Shown here: positions 44,619 through 52,997 of the stretch, in pieces
Position numbering within the stretch: position 1 is the first letter of the stretch
Layout of the letters: every line of letters begins with the position of its first letter
Source of the DNA: Planctomycetia bacterium
Lineage (GTDB): Bacteria > Planctomycetota > Phycisphaerae > Phycisphaerales > SM1A02
DNA length: 64,000 bases
Direction: 5' to 3'
NCBI GenBank assembly: GCA_005787685.1
Contig: SYAC01000041.1
Span: 1-64,000, forward strand
Made by a program: the position numbers and the translations under genes
The notes under the pieces: generated by a model
Told to the model about the DNA's origin: nothing
Databases searched by the model: none
What the model saw: the letters and a program-made list of their open reading frames with translations, nothing else

Positions 44619-45851
44619 TTAGCTCGCCACGCGCATTCGAATTGTTTCAGGCAGCGACCGCAACGAATTCATAATGTTGGCGTCCTGAAATTCATCCACA
44701 TCTAAAATAACATAGGAAGTGTGCTGATCGCTTTGCAAATGCTCGGCGTTAATGTTCACGCCAGCGTTGGCAAGCAATGTGTGCATTTTGCTTAACACGC
44801 CTGGCACATTTTGGTGCACGTGCAAAATGCGAACTTGACCGCTGCGCACATTTGGCAAATCGACTGCAGGAAAGTTCACACTGGTGGCGGTGCAACCTTG
44901 CCCCCAAAAACGCGCCAATTTTTCGGCCACATCCACTGCGATCGCCTCTTGCGCCTCCTCGGTGCTGCCGCCAATGTGCGGCGTAAGAATGACATTGAGC
45001 AAACCCGCGAGCGGAGTCATGAACCCCTGGCCATTTTCCGCGGGTTCCTCTGGAAAAACATCAACCGCCGCGCCGCCAATGTGGCCACTTTGAAGGGCCG
45101 TTGCAAGCGCCACAAGGTCCACCACTTTGCCACGACTGTTGTTCACCAGCATGGCGCCGGGCTTCATGGTTTTCAATTGCGCCGCGCCAATTAAATTGCG
45201 CGTAGAGGCCATATCGGGCACATGCAGCGACACAAAATCCGATGTGGCCAGCACTGCGTCCATGTTCGCTAGGGAGTGCGCGTTGCCCAGCGCCAACTTG
45301 CGAGCGGTATCAAAGAACACCACGCGCATGCCCAGCGATTCCGCCAACACGCTGAGCTGGCTTCCAATATGTCCATATCCAATAATGCCAAGCGTGCGTC
45401 CACGAACCTCGCGCGAGTTTTTTGAGCTTTTGTCCCATCGCCCCGCATGCAATTGCGAACTCTTTTGAAATAAAGCGCGCGACAAGGAAATAATTTCGGC
45501 CAAGGTCATTTCCGCAACGCTGCGCGTGTTGGAAAATGGCGCGTTAAAAACTGGAATTCCCAAGCCAGACGCGCTCTCATCGACTTGGTCCGTACCAATG
45601 CAGAAACATCCAATGGCTGCAAGTGACGGCGAGGCGCGCAGCAATTGCTGCGAAATTTTGGTTTTGCTGCGTACCCCAATAAGCGTGGCAGTTTCGGCAA
45701 GCGTCGCCAATTCTTGCGCGCTCGGACTGTGTTGGATTGAATCCACGCGAAATCCATGCTCTTGCAAAATACTGGTCGCCACAGGATGAACAGCCTCAAA
45801 CAGCGCCACACGCGGCTTAGTTGTTTCGCTTGCCATCTTCAATTTTTGCAT
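44619..45851 (-). CDS. serA: D-3-phosphoglycerate dehydrogenase (E. coli SerA-like, 410 residues)
   Basis: Oxidises 3-phosphoglycerate in the first step of serine synthesis. Features in order: GVRSKTKIS, AIGCFCIGTDQVD, NAPFSNTRSVAEM, the NAD motif GIIGYGHIGSQL, SLHVPDMASTRN, AAVDVFPEEPAENG, the catalytic histidine in TPHIGGSTEEAQE, and a C-terminal ACT domain (RILHVHQNVPGVL, GVNINAEHLQSD). The 410-residue length and layout are those of the E. coli enzyme rather than the longer type common in many bacteria. It overlaps the map stop, or starts two bases after it if ATG 45836 is used. Confidence 0.95.
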   Translation of the reverse strand: MQKLKMASETTKPRVALFEAVHPVATSILQEHGFRVDSIQHSPSAQELATLAETATLIGVRSKTKISQQLLRASPSLAAIGCFCIGTDQVDESASGLGIPVFNAPFSNTRSVAEMTLAEIISLSRALFQKSSQLHAGRWDKSSKNSREVRGRTLGIIGYGHIGSQLSVLAESLGMRVVFFDTARKLALGNAHSLANMDAVLATSDFVSLHVPDMASTRNLIGAAQLKTMKPGAMLVNNSRGKVVDLVALATALQSGHIGGAAVDVFPEEPAENGQGFMTPLAGLLNVILTPHIGGSTEEAQEAIAVDVAEKLARFWGQGCTATSVNFPAVDLPNVRSGQVRILHVHQNVPGVLSKMHTLLANAGVNINAEHLQSDQHTSYVILDVDEFQDANIMNSLRSLPETIRMRVAS

Positions 45852-46660
45852 CCCACCACATCGGGCAAGTCACTCATACCCGCGGTTAAATCTTCGCAAC
45901 CATTGGCTGTCACCATGACATCGGCTTCATAGTGCACGCTTAAACTTCCATCGGCGGTGTAAATGGGCCACGCGCTTCCGTTGGAGCGGACTTCATTGGT
46001 GCCTAAAGAAATCATGGGCTCAACCGCCAGCAACATGCCAGACTCGAAGGTTGTCCAAGCTTCGTTCCACTCGCCGGGATAGGTTGGCGCAGTGTTTGAA
46101 ATGTAGGGCGATTCATGCAGCGAGCGACCAATACCGTGGCCGCCAAGGCCGCGCACCAAATAAAAGCCGCTTTCCTTTTCCACATATCCCTGCACCGCCT
46201 TGGCCCATTCAATCAAAGGGCGGCCCGGTCGAATGGCGGCAATACCTCGGCGTAAACTTTCACGGCCGCACTTTTGCAATTTCAAACCCATTTCGGTGGC
46301 ACTACCAATGGAGTATGTCCATGCCGCGTCGCCAATAAATCCGCGGTGCTTCACGCCAATATCCAGCGCCAATAAATCGCCTTCTTTGAGTGGTTCCACA
46401 ATGGAATCGTGCTCGCCGTGGACCACCATGTCATTCAAGCTTAGACATGTGTGGCTTTTAAACGGCGGATGCCCGCGAACCTTGTAGCCCTTGAACGCGC
46501 TTTCGCATTGCAACTCTTTGAACACATCCGCGCAAAATGAATCCACCTCTGCCAGCGTCAGGCCAACGCGCAGCCACCGCGCAAGTCGTCGATGTGTTTC
46601 AACAACACATTGCGCCGCGGCGCGAGCGTCAGAAATATCCCGTGGAGAAGATGCGACCAT
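45839..46660 (-). CDS. map: Methionine aminopeptidase, type I
   Basis: Removes the initiator methionine from new proteins. The 273-residue protein has CLSLNDMVVHGE (substrate histidine), metal ligands in LLALDIGVKHRGFIGDAAW, the histidine in RGLGGHGIGRSLHE, glutamate in LLAVEPMIS, and a final glutamate in SVHYEADVMV. I chose ATG 46660 because the frame upstream (to 46729) encodes a hydrophobic stretch foreign to the family. No Shine-Dalgarno is visible. It is cotranscribed with serA. Confidence 0.93.
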   Translation of the reverse strand: MVASSPRDISDARAAAQCVVETHRRLARWLRVGLTLAEVDSFCADVFKELQCESAFKGYKVRGHPPFKSHTCLSLNDMVVHGEHDSIVEPLKEGDLLALDIGVKHRGFIGDAAWTYSIGSATEMGLKLQKCGRESLRRGIAAIRPGRPLIEWAKAVQGYVEKESGFYLVRGLGGHGIGRSLHESPYISNTAPTYPGEWNEAWTTFESGMLLAVEPMISLGTNEVRSNGSAWPIYTADGSLSVHYEADVMVTANGCEDLTAGMSDLPDVVGCKN

Positions 46661-46864
46661 GAAGAACAAGATAGTAACGCCCGCGCATAGACCAGTGAGC
46701 CATAAATAAAAGGTCCCCACGATTTGCAATGGATTGGCTTTGGGGGTTGCAATGCAGCGCGCATAGACATGGCGGTGCCAGCGATTGTGAACTCAAGTGA
46801 CCAGGTAAATATGTGAATTCATTGCCCCGACCGCGAGTATCCGCAAGATAAACAAGACTGATCA

Positions 46865-47138
46865 ATGCGGCTGTGCCTGGGGCGGATTGGCATTTGCAGT
46901 CACTGTGATTTCTTCATCGCCGTGCATGGTTCAGCCAGAGAAGCTTGAGATATTGATCTTCGAGTCGTTGATACCAATGGGTTCACCGCGGCACCCAGTG
47001 AGGAAGCCGATATTTTAATTTTGTTGCCAAGCCATGTTGCTGTTCGAGAAGTCACGACCAACATTCTGCGAAGCATTGACGGTCGATGCCTGGAAATACG
47101 CACGAGTGATCAACATGCTCATGCTGATGGCCTAATGG
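46865..47138 (+). pseudogene. Possible relic of a prephenate/arogenate dehydrogenase gene
   Basis: A plus-strand frame from ATG 46865 is interrupted by one TGA at 46946 and continues to the end of hutI. It reads like a shortened TyrA: LGRIGI at the start, a strand end RVVDTNGF, then EEADILILLPSHVAVREV resembling the NAD-domain strand with its VP motif, and HAHADGLMA resembling the HDxxMA motif. The long central part of a normal TyrA is absent. The match is by eye and weak, and no functional start signal is seen. Confidence 0.3.
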
Positions 47139-48364
47139 CGATCATTGATCAATTTGCCCGCCAACACAATGTGGCGCGGCGGCGGGCCGGAAAAGCCATG
47201 GGCCAATGCTCGTTCATCTCGCTCTTCTAAAACAATTGCGTCGGCGCGCTTGCCCACGTTCAGGCTTCCGACTTGTGTTTCAATGCCAAGCGCGCATGCC
47301 GCGTTCCATGTTGCGGCTGTCAGCGCTTCGCTGGGGCTGAAGCCGCAGTGACGCACCGCCAAGTGCATTGCAAATCGCAAGTCAATGGTGGGGGCGCTGC
47401 CGGGATTGGCGTTGCTGGCAACCGCCACGGCCGCGCCTTGATCAATCATGGATCGGCCACGCGCGTATGAGCCACCCAGCGCGTACACGGAGCACGGCAA
47501 CAGCACCGCGATTGTTTTTGATTTGGCCAGCGCCGCGATGGAGTTCTCATTAGCCGCCTCCAAATGATCAACGGTGGTTGCGCCGCATTCAATAGCCATT
47601 TCAACGCCACCTATTGAATTGAACTGATCTGTATGCAGGCGCCGTGGCACATTGAATTTTTTCGCCTGCACAAATATCTGGCGGCATTGCTCCACGCTGA
47701 GTGCGCTGCGTTCACAAAATGCGTCCACCGCCACGCCAGGAAATTGCCGCGCCAACTCCGCAATATGCGCCGCAAATTGTTCCGGCCACGCCGCGTTATC
47801 TGCGGGAATTGCGTGGCCGCCTAAACATGTGGCCAAGACATGTTGGGGCGTCTGTTGCGCGGCTTGGGCAATGGCGGTCAGCATTTTTATTTCGCTTGGC
47901 CAATCAAGTCCGTAGCCGCTTTTCACCTCAACGCTACCCACACCCAAGTACGCAAGCATGCGCAAGCGATCCGCAAGGTCTTGCGCCAGCGTGGCCACTG
48001 AAGCTTGCCGAGTGGCGCCAACCGTGGACATAATTCCACCGCCCGCGGCCAAAATAGATTCGTAACTTCTGCCCGCACGCAACTGCTCCCATTCATTCCA
48101 GCGATCGCCGGCAAAGCATAAGTGCGTGTGGCAATCGATTAGCGCTGGCATGCACACGCGACCGCCCGCGTCAATCACTTCGCCCGCAAGCGAATTGGGG
48201 CGGCCACTTGCAACCGCGGTGATCACGCCGTCGCGCATGCACACATGGCCACTCTCAATCACGCCAAGTTCATTCATGGCGGCACCATGGCGCGCGCCGG
48301 TGTGCGTATGGGCGCTGCCGTGTGCGCGCATGGTGACCACGCGCGCGTTGATGATTGAAAGCAT
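47132..48364 (-). CDS. hutI: Imidazolonepropionase HutI
   Basis: Amidohydrolase that opens imidazolone propionate in histidine breakdown. The 410-residue protein has CHTHLCFAGDRWNEWEQL with two zinc histidines, EVKSGYGLDWPSE, the DAFCERSALS strand, RLHTDQFNSIGG, TVDHLEAAN and VASNANPGSAPT. The last segment normally reads T/S-D-x-N-P-G, where the aspartate binds the metal; here it is asparagine. ATG 48364 is the family-like start (MLSIINARVVTM); ATG 48370 is also possible. No other hut genes are present. Confidence 0.9.
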   Translation of the reverse strand: MLSIINARVVTMRAHGSAHTHTGARHGAAMNELGVIESGHVCMRDGVITAVASGRPNSLAGEVIDAGGRVCMPALIDCHTHLCFAGDRWNEWEQLRAGRSYESILAAGGGIMSTVGATRQASVATLAQDLADRLRMLAYLGVGSVEVKSGYGLDWPSEIKMLTAIAQAAQQTPQHVLATCLGGHAIPADNAAWPEQFAAHIAELARQFPGVAVDAFCERSALSVEQCRQIFVQAKKFNVPRRLHTDQFNSIGGVEMAIECGATTVDHLEAANENSIAALAKSKTIAVLLPCSVYALGGSYARGRSMIDQGAAVAVASNANPGSAPTIDLRFAMHLAVRHCGFSPSEALTAATWNAACALGIETQVGSLNVGKRADAIVLEERDERALAHGFSGPPPRHIVLAGKLINDRH

Positions 48365-48409
48365 TCCCATTCTGCCAAAGGTAGTTCCCGTTCTAGTAAT
48401 ATGCTTGCC

Positions 48410-48922
48410 ATGAAACTGATTGTTGTGCGCCATGCCAAAGCCAAGGACCGCGACGCCGCACGATTTCCAGATGACGGCTTGCGGCCTCTTAGCGCCAATG
48501 GCCGCCGTGAATTTGTGAAGTTCGCGCGCCGCATGGGGCGTTGGCTAGAGCCGCCGTCCATCGTGCTGGCCAGTGGTTGGACACGCGCCTGGGATAGCGC
48601 CGACATTCTTCAGACCCAATCCAAATGGCCCGTCGCCAAGCGTTGCCAGGCGCTGCAAAGCGAGGGAGGATTTGCCGCGGTGGAGGTGATTCTGCAAATG
48701 TTGGCTCAATATCACAATGAACAAAGCGTGGCGCTTGTGGGCCACGAGCCCTTGCTTAGCCAACTGCTTTCGCGCTTGATGGGCGCGAGTGAGCACGCGA
48801 TTGATGTGGCCAAGGGCGCAGTGGCCGTGATTGAAATCACAAATACGCAACCCATGCGCGGTGAATTGCAGGCATTGGTTTCACCAAGCACGGCGCTGAA
48901 TCGGTTAAAAATGCGTCGATGA
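48410..48922 (+). CDS. sixA: Phosphohistidine phosphatase SixA-like
   Basis: Small histidine-phosphatase-superfamily protein of 170 residues with VVRHAKAKD carrying the catalytic RHG-type motif, DDGLRPLSANGRRE, SGWTRAWDSADIL and the second histidine in LVGHEPLLSQL. SixA removes phosphate from histidines in HPt or PTS-related proteins; a PTS enzyme I is encoded earlier in the window, but any link is speculative. ATG 48401 is an alternative start. The stop overlaps ATG 48919 of the STAS gene frame. Confidence 0.88.
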   Translation: MKLIVVRHAKAKDRDAARFPDDGLRPLSANGRREFVKFARRMGRWLEPPSIVLASGWTRAWDSADILQTQSKWPVAKRCQALQSEGGFAAVEVILQMLAQYHNEQSVALVGHEPLLSQLLSRLMGASEHAIDVAKGAVAVIEITNTQPMRGELQALVSPSTALNRLKMRR

Positions 48923-48954
48923 TTTTGGTATCTTATTTGAAAAGGAATCTCAAC

Positions 48955-49347
48955 TTGAGCACAGAACCAATCAACTTGCCTGCCCAGAAAACAACGCCAC
49001 TTGTTCATTTAAATTGGGACGGAAAAGTTCTGATGATTCGCTTGGTCGGCCCCAACATAGGCCAGCGCGAAAGCCCAATCATTACAGAGGAATTTTCCCC
49101 GTACTTTAAGCAATATGGCAAGGCCGTGAAGTTTCTTGTGCTTGATCTTTCCACCGTCAGTTTTATGGCCAGCATGGGGCTGGGCATGTGCATTGCGTGC
49201 CGCAATCAAGCCGCTGCTATTGGCGCAACTCCCTTGCTCTTTGGTTTGAACAAAGAATTGCAGGAGCTGATGGCCATGATGAAGATTGAAAAACTTTTCC
49301 GCATTATTAAGACGCAAGCCGAGTTGCAACAGATCTGCTCCAAATAA
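48955..49347 (+). CDS. STAS-domain protein (anti-sigma factor antagonist-like)
   Basis: A 130-residue STAS fold with LVLDLSTVSFMASMGLGM, where a serine sits at the site phosphorylated by anti-sigma kinases in SpoIIAA/RsbV relatives, and LLFGLNKELQELMAMMKIEKLF. Two starts compete: TTG 48955, with AAAAGGAA seven bases upstream and a typical STEP N-terminus, which I prefer; and ATG 48919, overlapping the sixA stop. It may act with a kinase/phosphatase pair encoded elsewhere in partner switching. SixA overlap suggests joint expression. Confidence 0.85.
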   Translation: MSTEPINLPAQKTTPLVHLNWDGKVLMIRLVGPNIGQRESPIITEEFSPYFKQYGKAVKFLVLDLSTVSFMASMGLGMCIACRNQAAAIGATPLLFGLNKELQELMAMMKIEKLFRIIKTQAELQQICSK

Positions 49348-49400
49348 TGTATTGACGTATCGCAGGCAAAATAGGCTGTTTTTTGGCCCATTTCGCGAAT

Positions 49401-50042
49401 TTAATTTCGATTTTTCAAATCTTCAGGGGATCGCGGTTGATTATTTTGCAAATCGCTTGGCGCAACCACGCGCGTGGGCGCGGTGTAGGCTACCACGTCG
49501 GCTTTGCGCACATCTTCATTGCGTAAATAACGAACAGAACTAGACACCAACGCCAAGGTGAACACGCAGTCGCTGGGGTGCGCCCTACGAATGGCGGATG
49601 AAATATCTGGCAAACTTTGCGCGCCCGCGTAGTGAATCAGCACTCGGCGGGTGCCTTTGGGCACATTGTTCAACTCGGACACAACCGCGGCGCTGTCGCC
49701 AGATGATTCAAAGGACAAACTTGGTGGAAATGCCGCAATCACATCACTCGTCAGCGCTTCCTGCATCCACGCTCCGCCTTGGCAATTGGGATCGCGTGCA
49801 ATCACAATCACATCGGCCCATGAGGTGAGATCAATCACATCGCTCCACATCAGCACGCGGCCATTGACCGCGTCAAACATGGCAAAGTCGCGTGGCGGAA
49901 ATGGCTTGTCCGCAAGCGTGGTTGAATATGGCATTGGGGAAGCCCACGGCTTTGCCAACTGCATTGATCCCGTGCAATGAACTTGAAACGCCAACGCGAC
50001 CACGCTCAAGAGGCCGTAAACTATGCATTTCAAGTTCTTCAC
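49401..50042 (-). CDS. ChaN-like (DUF399) lipoprotein, shortened and lacking the usual active-site motif
   Basis: A 213-residue protein with a signal segment ending in a cysteine context (FQVHCTGS) that could be lipid-modified. The segment SWADVIVIARDPN...DVIAAFP parallels the haem-binding ChaN strand, where relatives have a GExH motif, and RRVLIHYAGAQSLPD...FTLALVSSSVRYLRNEDVRKADVVAYT parallels the C-terminal part of planctomycete members. The conserved Glu-x-His is gone and the middle of the usual protein is missing. It is probably a reduced paralogue that has lost the original activity. Assignment is by eye. Confidence 0.5.
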   Translation of the reverse strand: MKNLKCIVYGLLSVVALAFQVHCTGSMQLAKPWASPMPYSTTLADKPFPPRDFAMFDAVNGRVLMWSDVIDLTSWADVIVIARDPNCQGGAWMQEALTSDVIAAFPPSLSFESSGDSAAVVSELNNVPKGTRRVLIHYAGAQSLPDISSAIRRAHPSDCVFTLALVSSSVRYLRNEDVRKADVVAYTAPTRVVAPSDLQNNQPRSPEDLKNRN

Positions 50043-50150
50043 GGGGGTACTGTGCGCCAGAACGGCACAAAGGTCAATACGAAGAAAACAATTTATCTAA
50101 ATCAGCAAGTATTGATTGGCGCGCGCTCTTTTTGCGTTTATTCTGAAGAT

Positions 50151-51959
50151 ATGAACATTAGCTTTCTGACGGTTATTGTTTTGTTGGGGCTTGCACCTCC
50201 AGCGGTCATAATTGACAGCCCGCTTGCAGCGCCCGTCACCACCAAAGGAGTCGCTGTACCAGCAGCGTTTGCCGCCGCTCCAGTTGCCGCGCCCCTTGAT
50301 CTCAATGACATGGTTCGATTTGATGGGGATGTTGTGGCGCGGGTCAGTATTCGCAGCGCGCAAGATTTAATGCTGGTCAATCAACTTAGTGACGACATGT
50401 GGAGCCACCATGTTGGCATTGGCGGCGACGCGGATTTCCGCATGTCGCAAGCAGATCTTGGCATATTGGATCGCGTCGGCATTCCATACCGTGTCACGAT
50501 CCCAGATTTGCAAAATAGAATCGACACCGAGCGCACTCGTTTGGCACAACCCATGGAGGGCCTTGCGTGGTTTTCCGATTTCAAAAATTTGGCTGCGGTG
50601 AACGCTCGCCTTGATGAACTGGTTGCCGCGTATCCAAATCTGGTCAGCATTGTGACCGCGGGAACATCCGTTCAAGGCCGCACGATTCGCGGTATTCGTA
50701 TTTCGCGCTACCCCGTTGGAACGGTGCTGCCAGCATTCATTTTCACTGGCACGCTGCACGCGCGCGAGTGGGCAAGCACAATGACCACCATGTGGATTGC
50801 CGATCAATTTGTGGAGAACAACACAATTGATCCACGAATTTCCGCGGTGTTGAATTCCGTGGAGGTGTATGTGTTTCCGGTCCAAAATCCGGATGGCTAT
50901 GAACACACATGGGCCACCGGCGGCAATCGCTTGTGGCGCAAGAATCGCCGGCTGAATAGTGGCAGCACATACGGCGTTGACTTAAACCGCAATTGGGGAG
51001 TGGGCTGGGGCGGTTCGGGTTCAAGCGGCTCAATAAGCAGCGAGACATACCGCGGTACAGCGGCCTTCAGCGAGCCAGAAAGCCAAGGCATGCGCGACTT
51101 TGTCCTTGCGCGTCCCAACTTGGTTGGTCACATTGACTTTCATAGTTACAGCCAATTATGGCTGTGGCCATGGTCATACACCACGACTCTATCGCCTGAT
51201 CAAGCCGCGCTTTCAGCGGTTGGCATTCCAATGAAGAACGCAATTGCAGCGGTGAATGGAAAGAACTATACGGCGGGTGCAAGCGGCAGTACATACGGTC
51301 TCACTGGAGGTTGCATTGATGATTGGACCTATGGAAACCAAGGGATCATGTCCGGCACCATTGAAGTGCGCGACACGGGCACCTATGGATTTGTCATGCC
51401 CACGAGCGAAATTATTCCGAATGCCAGGGAAAATTTTGCCGCCGCCATAACCATGATTGAAAAATTGTTGGCGTCAAGTCCAATCACAATCACGCTTGCG
51501 CCTGGCAGCGCGGTGGCAAACAACACCACGTCCACCGTTGAGATTCAAACGCTTCCAGTGGTCAGCACCCTGATCACCAACGGCGTGCGCTTGAAGTGGA
51601 GCTTGAATGGTGGCACGACTCAAAGTGCCGTCATGGCAAGTATTGGTGGAAATAAATATCGTGCGTCGCTTCCAGCCATGAGTTGCGGTTCGCAACTTTC
51701 GTGGTTTGTGGAGGCCGAGACCAAGTTCATCATTACGCGTGCGCCGCTGAACAATCCCACATCATTCAATCTCACTTCGACAGCTACCTGTCCAAATCCA
51801 GCGGATTTGGACGGCAGCGGATCTGTGGATATATCAGATCTCAGTTTCATGTTGCTTGAATTTGGATTATGTTCAGATCCTCTGAATTGTCCCGCCGACT
51901 TAGACCACAGTGGGGAAGTGGATAACGGGGATGTCAGCCTATTGTTGCTTGAGTTGTAA
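50151..51959 (+). CDS. Secreted M14 zinc carboxypeptidase with C-terminal dockerin-like repeats
   Basis: A 602-residue exported metallocarboxypeptidase. After a signal peptide and propeptide-like region comes the M14 core: GTLHAREWAS (zinc His and Glu), PVQNPDGYEHT, VDLNRNWGVGW with the substrate-binding Asn-Arg, IDFHSYSQLWLWPW (third zinc ligand) and GTIEVRDTGTYGF with the catalytic glutamate. The last 50 residues carry two calcium loops (DLDGSGSVDISDL, DLDHSGEVDNGDV), nearly the same tag as on the M36-like peptidase. ATG 50151 is chosen for its signal peptide and GAAG; the frame is open upstream to 49977. Confidence 0.93.
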   Translation: MNISFLTVIVLLGLAPPAVIIDSPLAAPVTTKGVAVPAAFAAAPVAAPLDLNDMVRFDGDVVARVSIRSAQDLMLVNQLSDDMWSHHVGIGGDADFRMSQADLGILDRVGIPYRVTIPDLQNRIDTERTRLAQPMEGLAWFSDFKNLAAVNARLDELVAAYPNLVSIVTAGTSVQGRTIRGIRISRYPVGTVLPAFIFTGTLHAREWASTMTTMWIADQFVENNTIDPRISAVLNSVEVYVFPVQNPDGYEHTWATGGNRLWRKNRRLNSGSTYGVDLNRNWGVGWGGSGSSGSISSETYRGTAAFSEPESQGMRDFVLARPNLVGHIDFHSYSQLWLWPWSYTTTLSPDQAALSAVGIPMKNAIAAVNGKNYTAGASGSTYGLTGGCIDDWTYGNQGIMSGTIEVRDTGTYGFVMPTSEIIPNARENFAAAITMIEKLLASSPITITLAPGSAVANNTTSTVEIQTLPVVSTLITNGVRLKWSLNGGTTQSAVMASIGGNKYRASLPAMSCGSQLSWFVEAETKFIITRAPLNNPTSFNLTSTATCPNPADLDGSGSVDISDLSFMLLEFGLCSDPLNCPADLDHSGEVDNGDVSLLLLEL

Positions 51960-51998
51960 GCCACGACTAGAACGAAGTATTGTCGGGCAATGCACGAA

Positions 51999-52553
51999 CT
52001 ACGCGCGGCTTTGATACGAACCGTCTTCAGTTGATATGCGCAGCTTCTCGCCAATACCAATGAACGGTGGAACGCGCGTCTTCAAACCTGTTTCCATTTC
52101 CGCCTCTTTCAACTGATTCGTGGCGGTTGCTCCTTTGATGCCAGGCGCGGTGTCCTTGACGACAAGTTCAACCATGTTTGGCAATTCAATCGCAATAGGA
52201 TTGCCATCGCACCAATTCACAACAACATTGGTGTTGGGCAACATGTACAGCGGCAAATCACCCACAAATTCCTGCGTCATTTCGGCTTGCTCAAAATTCT
52301 CGTTGTCCATAAACACAAACTTTGGTCCGTCCTTGTACAGATATTCCATGGGGCGGCGATCCAGTTCAACTTGCTCCACTTCCTCGCCGCTGCGAAGGCG
52401 CTTGTCGATAATTGATCCAGCTTTGAGGTCGCGCATTTTTACTTGAACAAATGCCCGCAAGTTGCCAGGGGTGACATGGGCGTATTGCATGATCAAGTAC
52501 AGGCGACCGTCCATTTTAATTGCGACACCAGGGCGTAATTCAGTGCTCTTCAT
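51999..52553 (-). CDS. efp: Elongation factor P with atypical tip
   Basis: Promotes peptide bonds at proline stretches on the ribosome. The 184-residue protein has the three-domain layout, with RAFVQVKMRDLKAGS, EYLYKDGPKFVFMD and the C-terminal ATATNQLKEAEMETG, IGIGEKLRISTEDGSY signature. In the domain I loop, relatives have PGKG (lysine modified by EpmA) or an arginine tip; here it is PGNLR, with Asn31 where the lysine would be. The start is ATG 52553; a frame extension to 52586 does not match the family. Confidence 0.95.
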   Translation of the reverse strand: MKSTELRPGVAIKMDGRLYLIMQYAHVTPGNLRAFVQVKMRDLKAGSIIDKRLRSGEEVEQVELDRRPMEYLYKDGPKFVFMDNENFEQAEMTQEFVGDLPLYMLPNTNVVVNWCDGNPIAIELPNMVELVVKDTAPGIKGATATNQLKEAEMETGLKTRVPPFIGIGEKLRISTEDGSYQSRA

Positions 52554-52698
52554 GGGTTGATCCAGTTCTGGCCAGTCGAATGGCAAATTGTGTAGAAAAG
52601 AAAGGCGAGTTTAGCGACAGATGCCATGAAGGCGGCTTGATTGGAGTTAAATACCAACAAATATGCTGATTTCCGGGGGATTTGAAAATAAAGGTCAA

Positions 52699-52728
52699 AA
52701 AAATACCCCCGGATACTAGATCCGGGGG
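52699..52728 (-). terminator. Strong minus-strand terminator with no annotated gene upstream
   Basis: CCCCCGGAT (52706-52714) pairs with ATCCGGGGG (52720-52728) across a 5-base loop. On the minus strand it is followed by TATTTTTTT. Nothing coding lies within range upstream on that strand, which suggests it ends a small RNA. Confidence 0.85.
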
Positions 52729-52806
52729 CGGAGGGAGGGAAAAGGGCAAATTCAGTGGCTACTTGCGCAGCCTAAACACACGAAAATACTGGATTCCAGC
52801 ACATTC
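52699..52806 (-). ncRNA. Candidate small RNA with C/U-rich anti-Shine-Dalgarno segment
   Basis: On the minus strand TTGAAG (52836-52841) and AGATAA (52813-52818) are 17 bases apart, predicting a start near 52806. The transcript would run about 108 bases to the terminator at 52699. It has small hairpins (CTGGA/TCCAG, GGCT/AGCC) and, just before the terminator, a run reading CCCTTTTCCCTCCCTCCGC that could pair with GGAGG-type ribosome-binding sites. No open frame of note. Promoter quality is moderate. Confidence 0.45.
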
Positions 52807-52997
52807 GTCAGTTTATCTTTGAGATTTATTTAAAACTTCAAAGACAATTCAAAGTAACCCGTATTTTGCAGGATGCAAATAAAGCATAGTAAAAAAAACA
52901 AAATTTAGACATTTTTGGGGTGTGAACTGCCGGGGTGGCAAACACAATTGGCAATTTTTTTTGTGACTACGACGGATACATTTCGTATCATAAGCTC

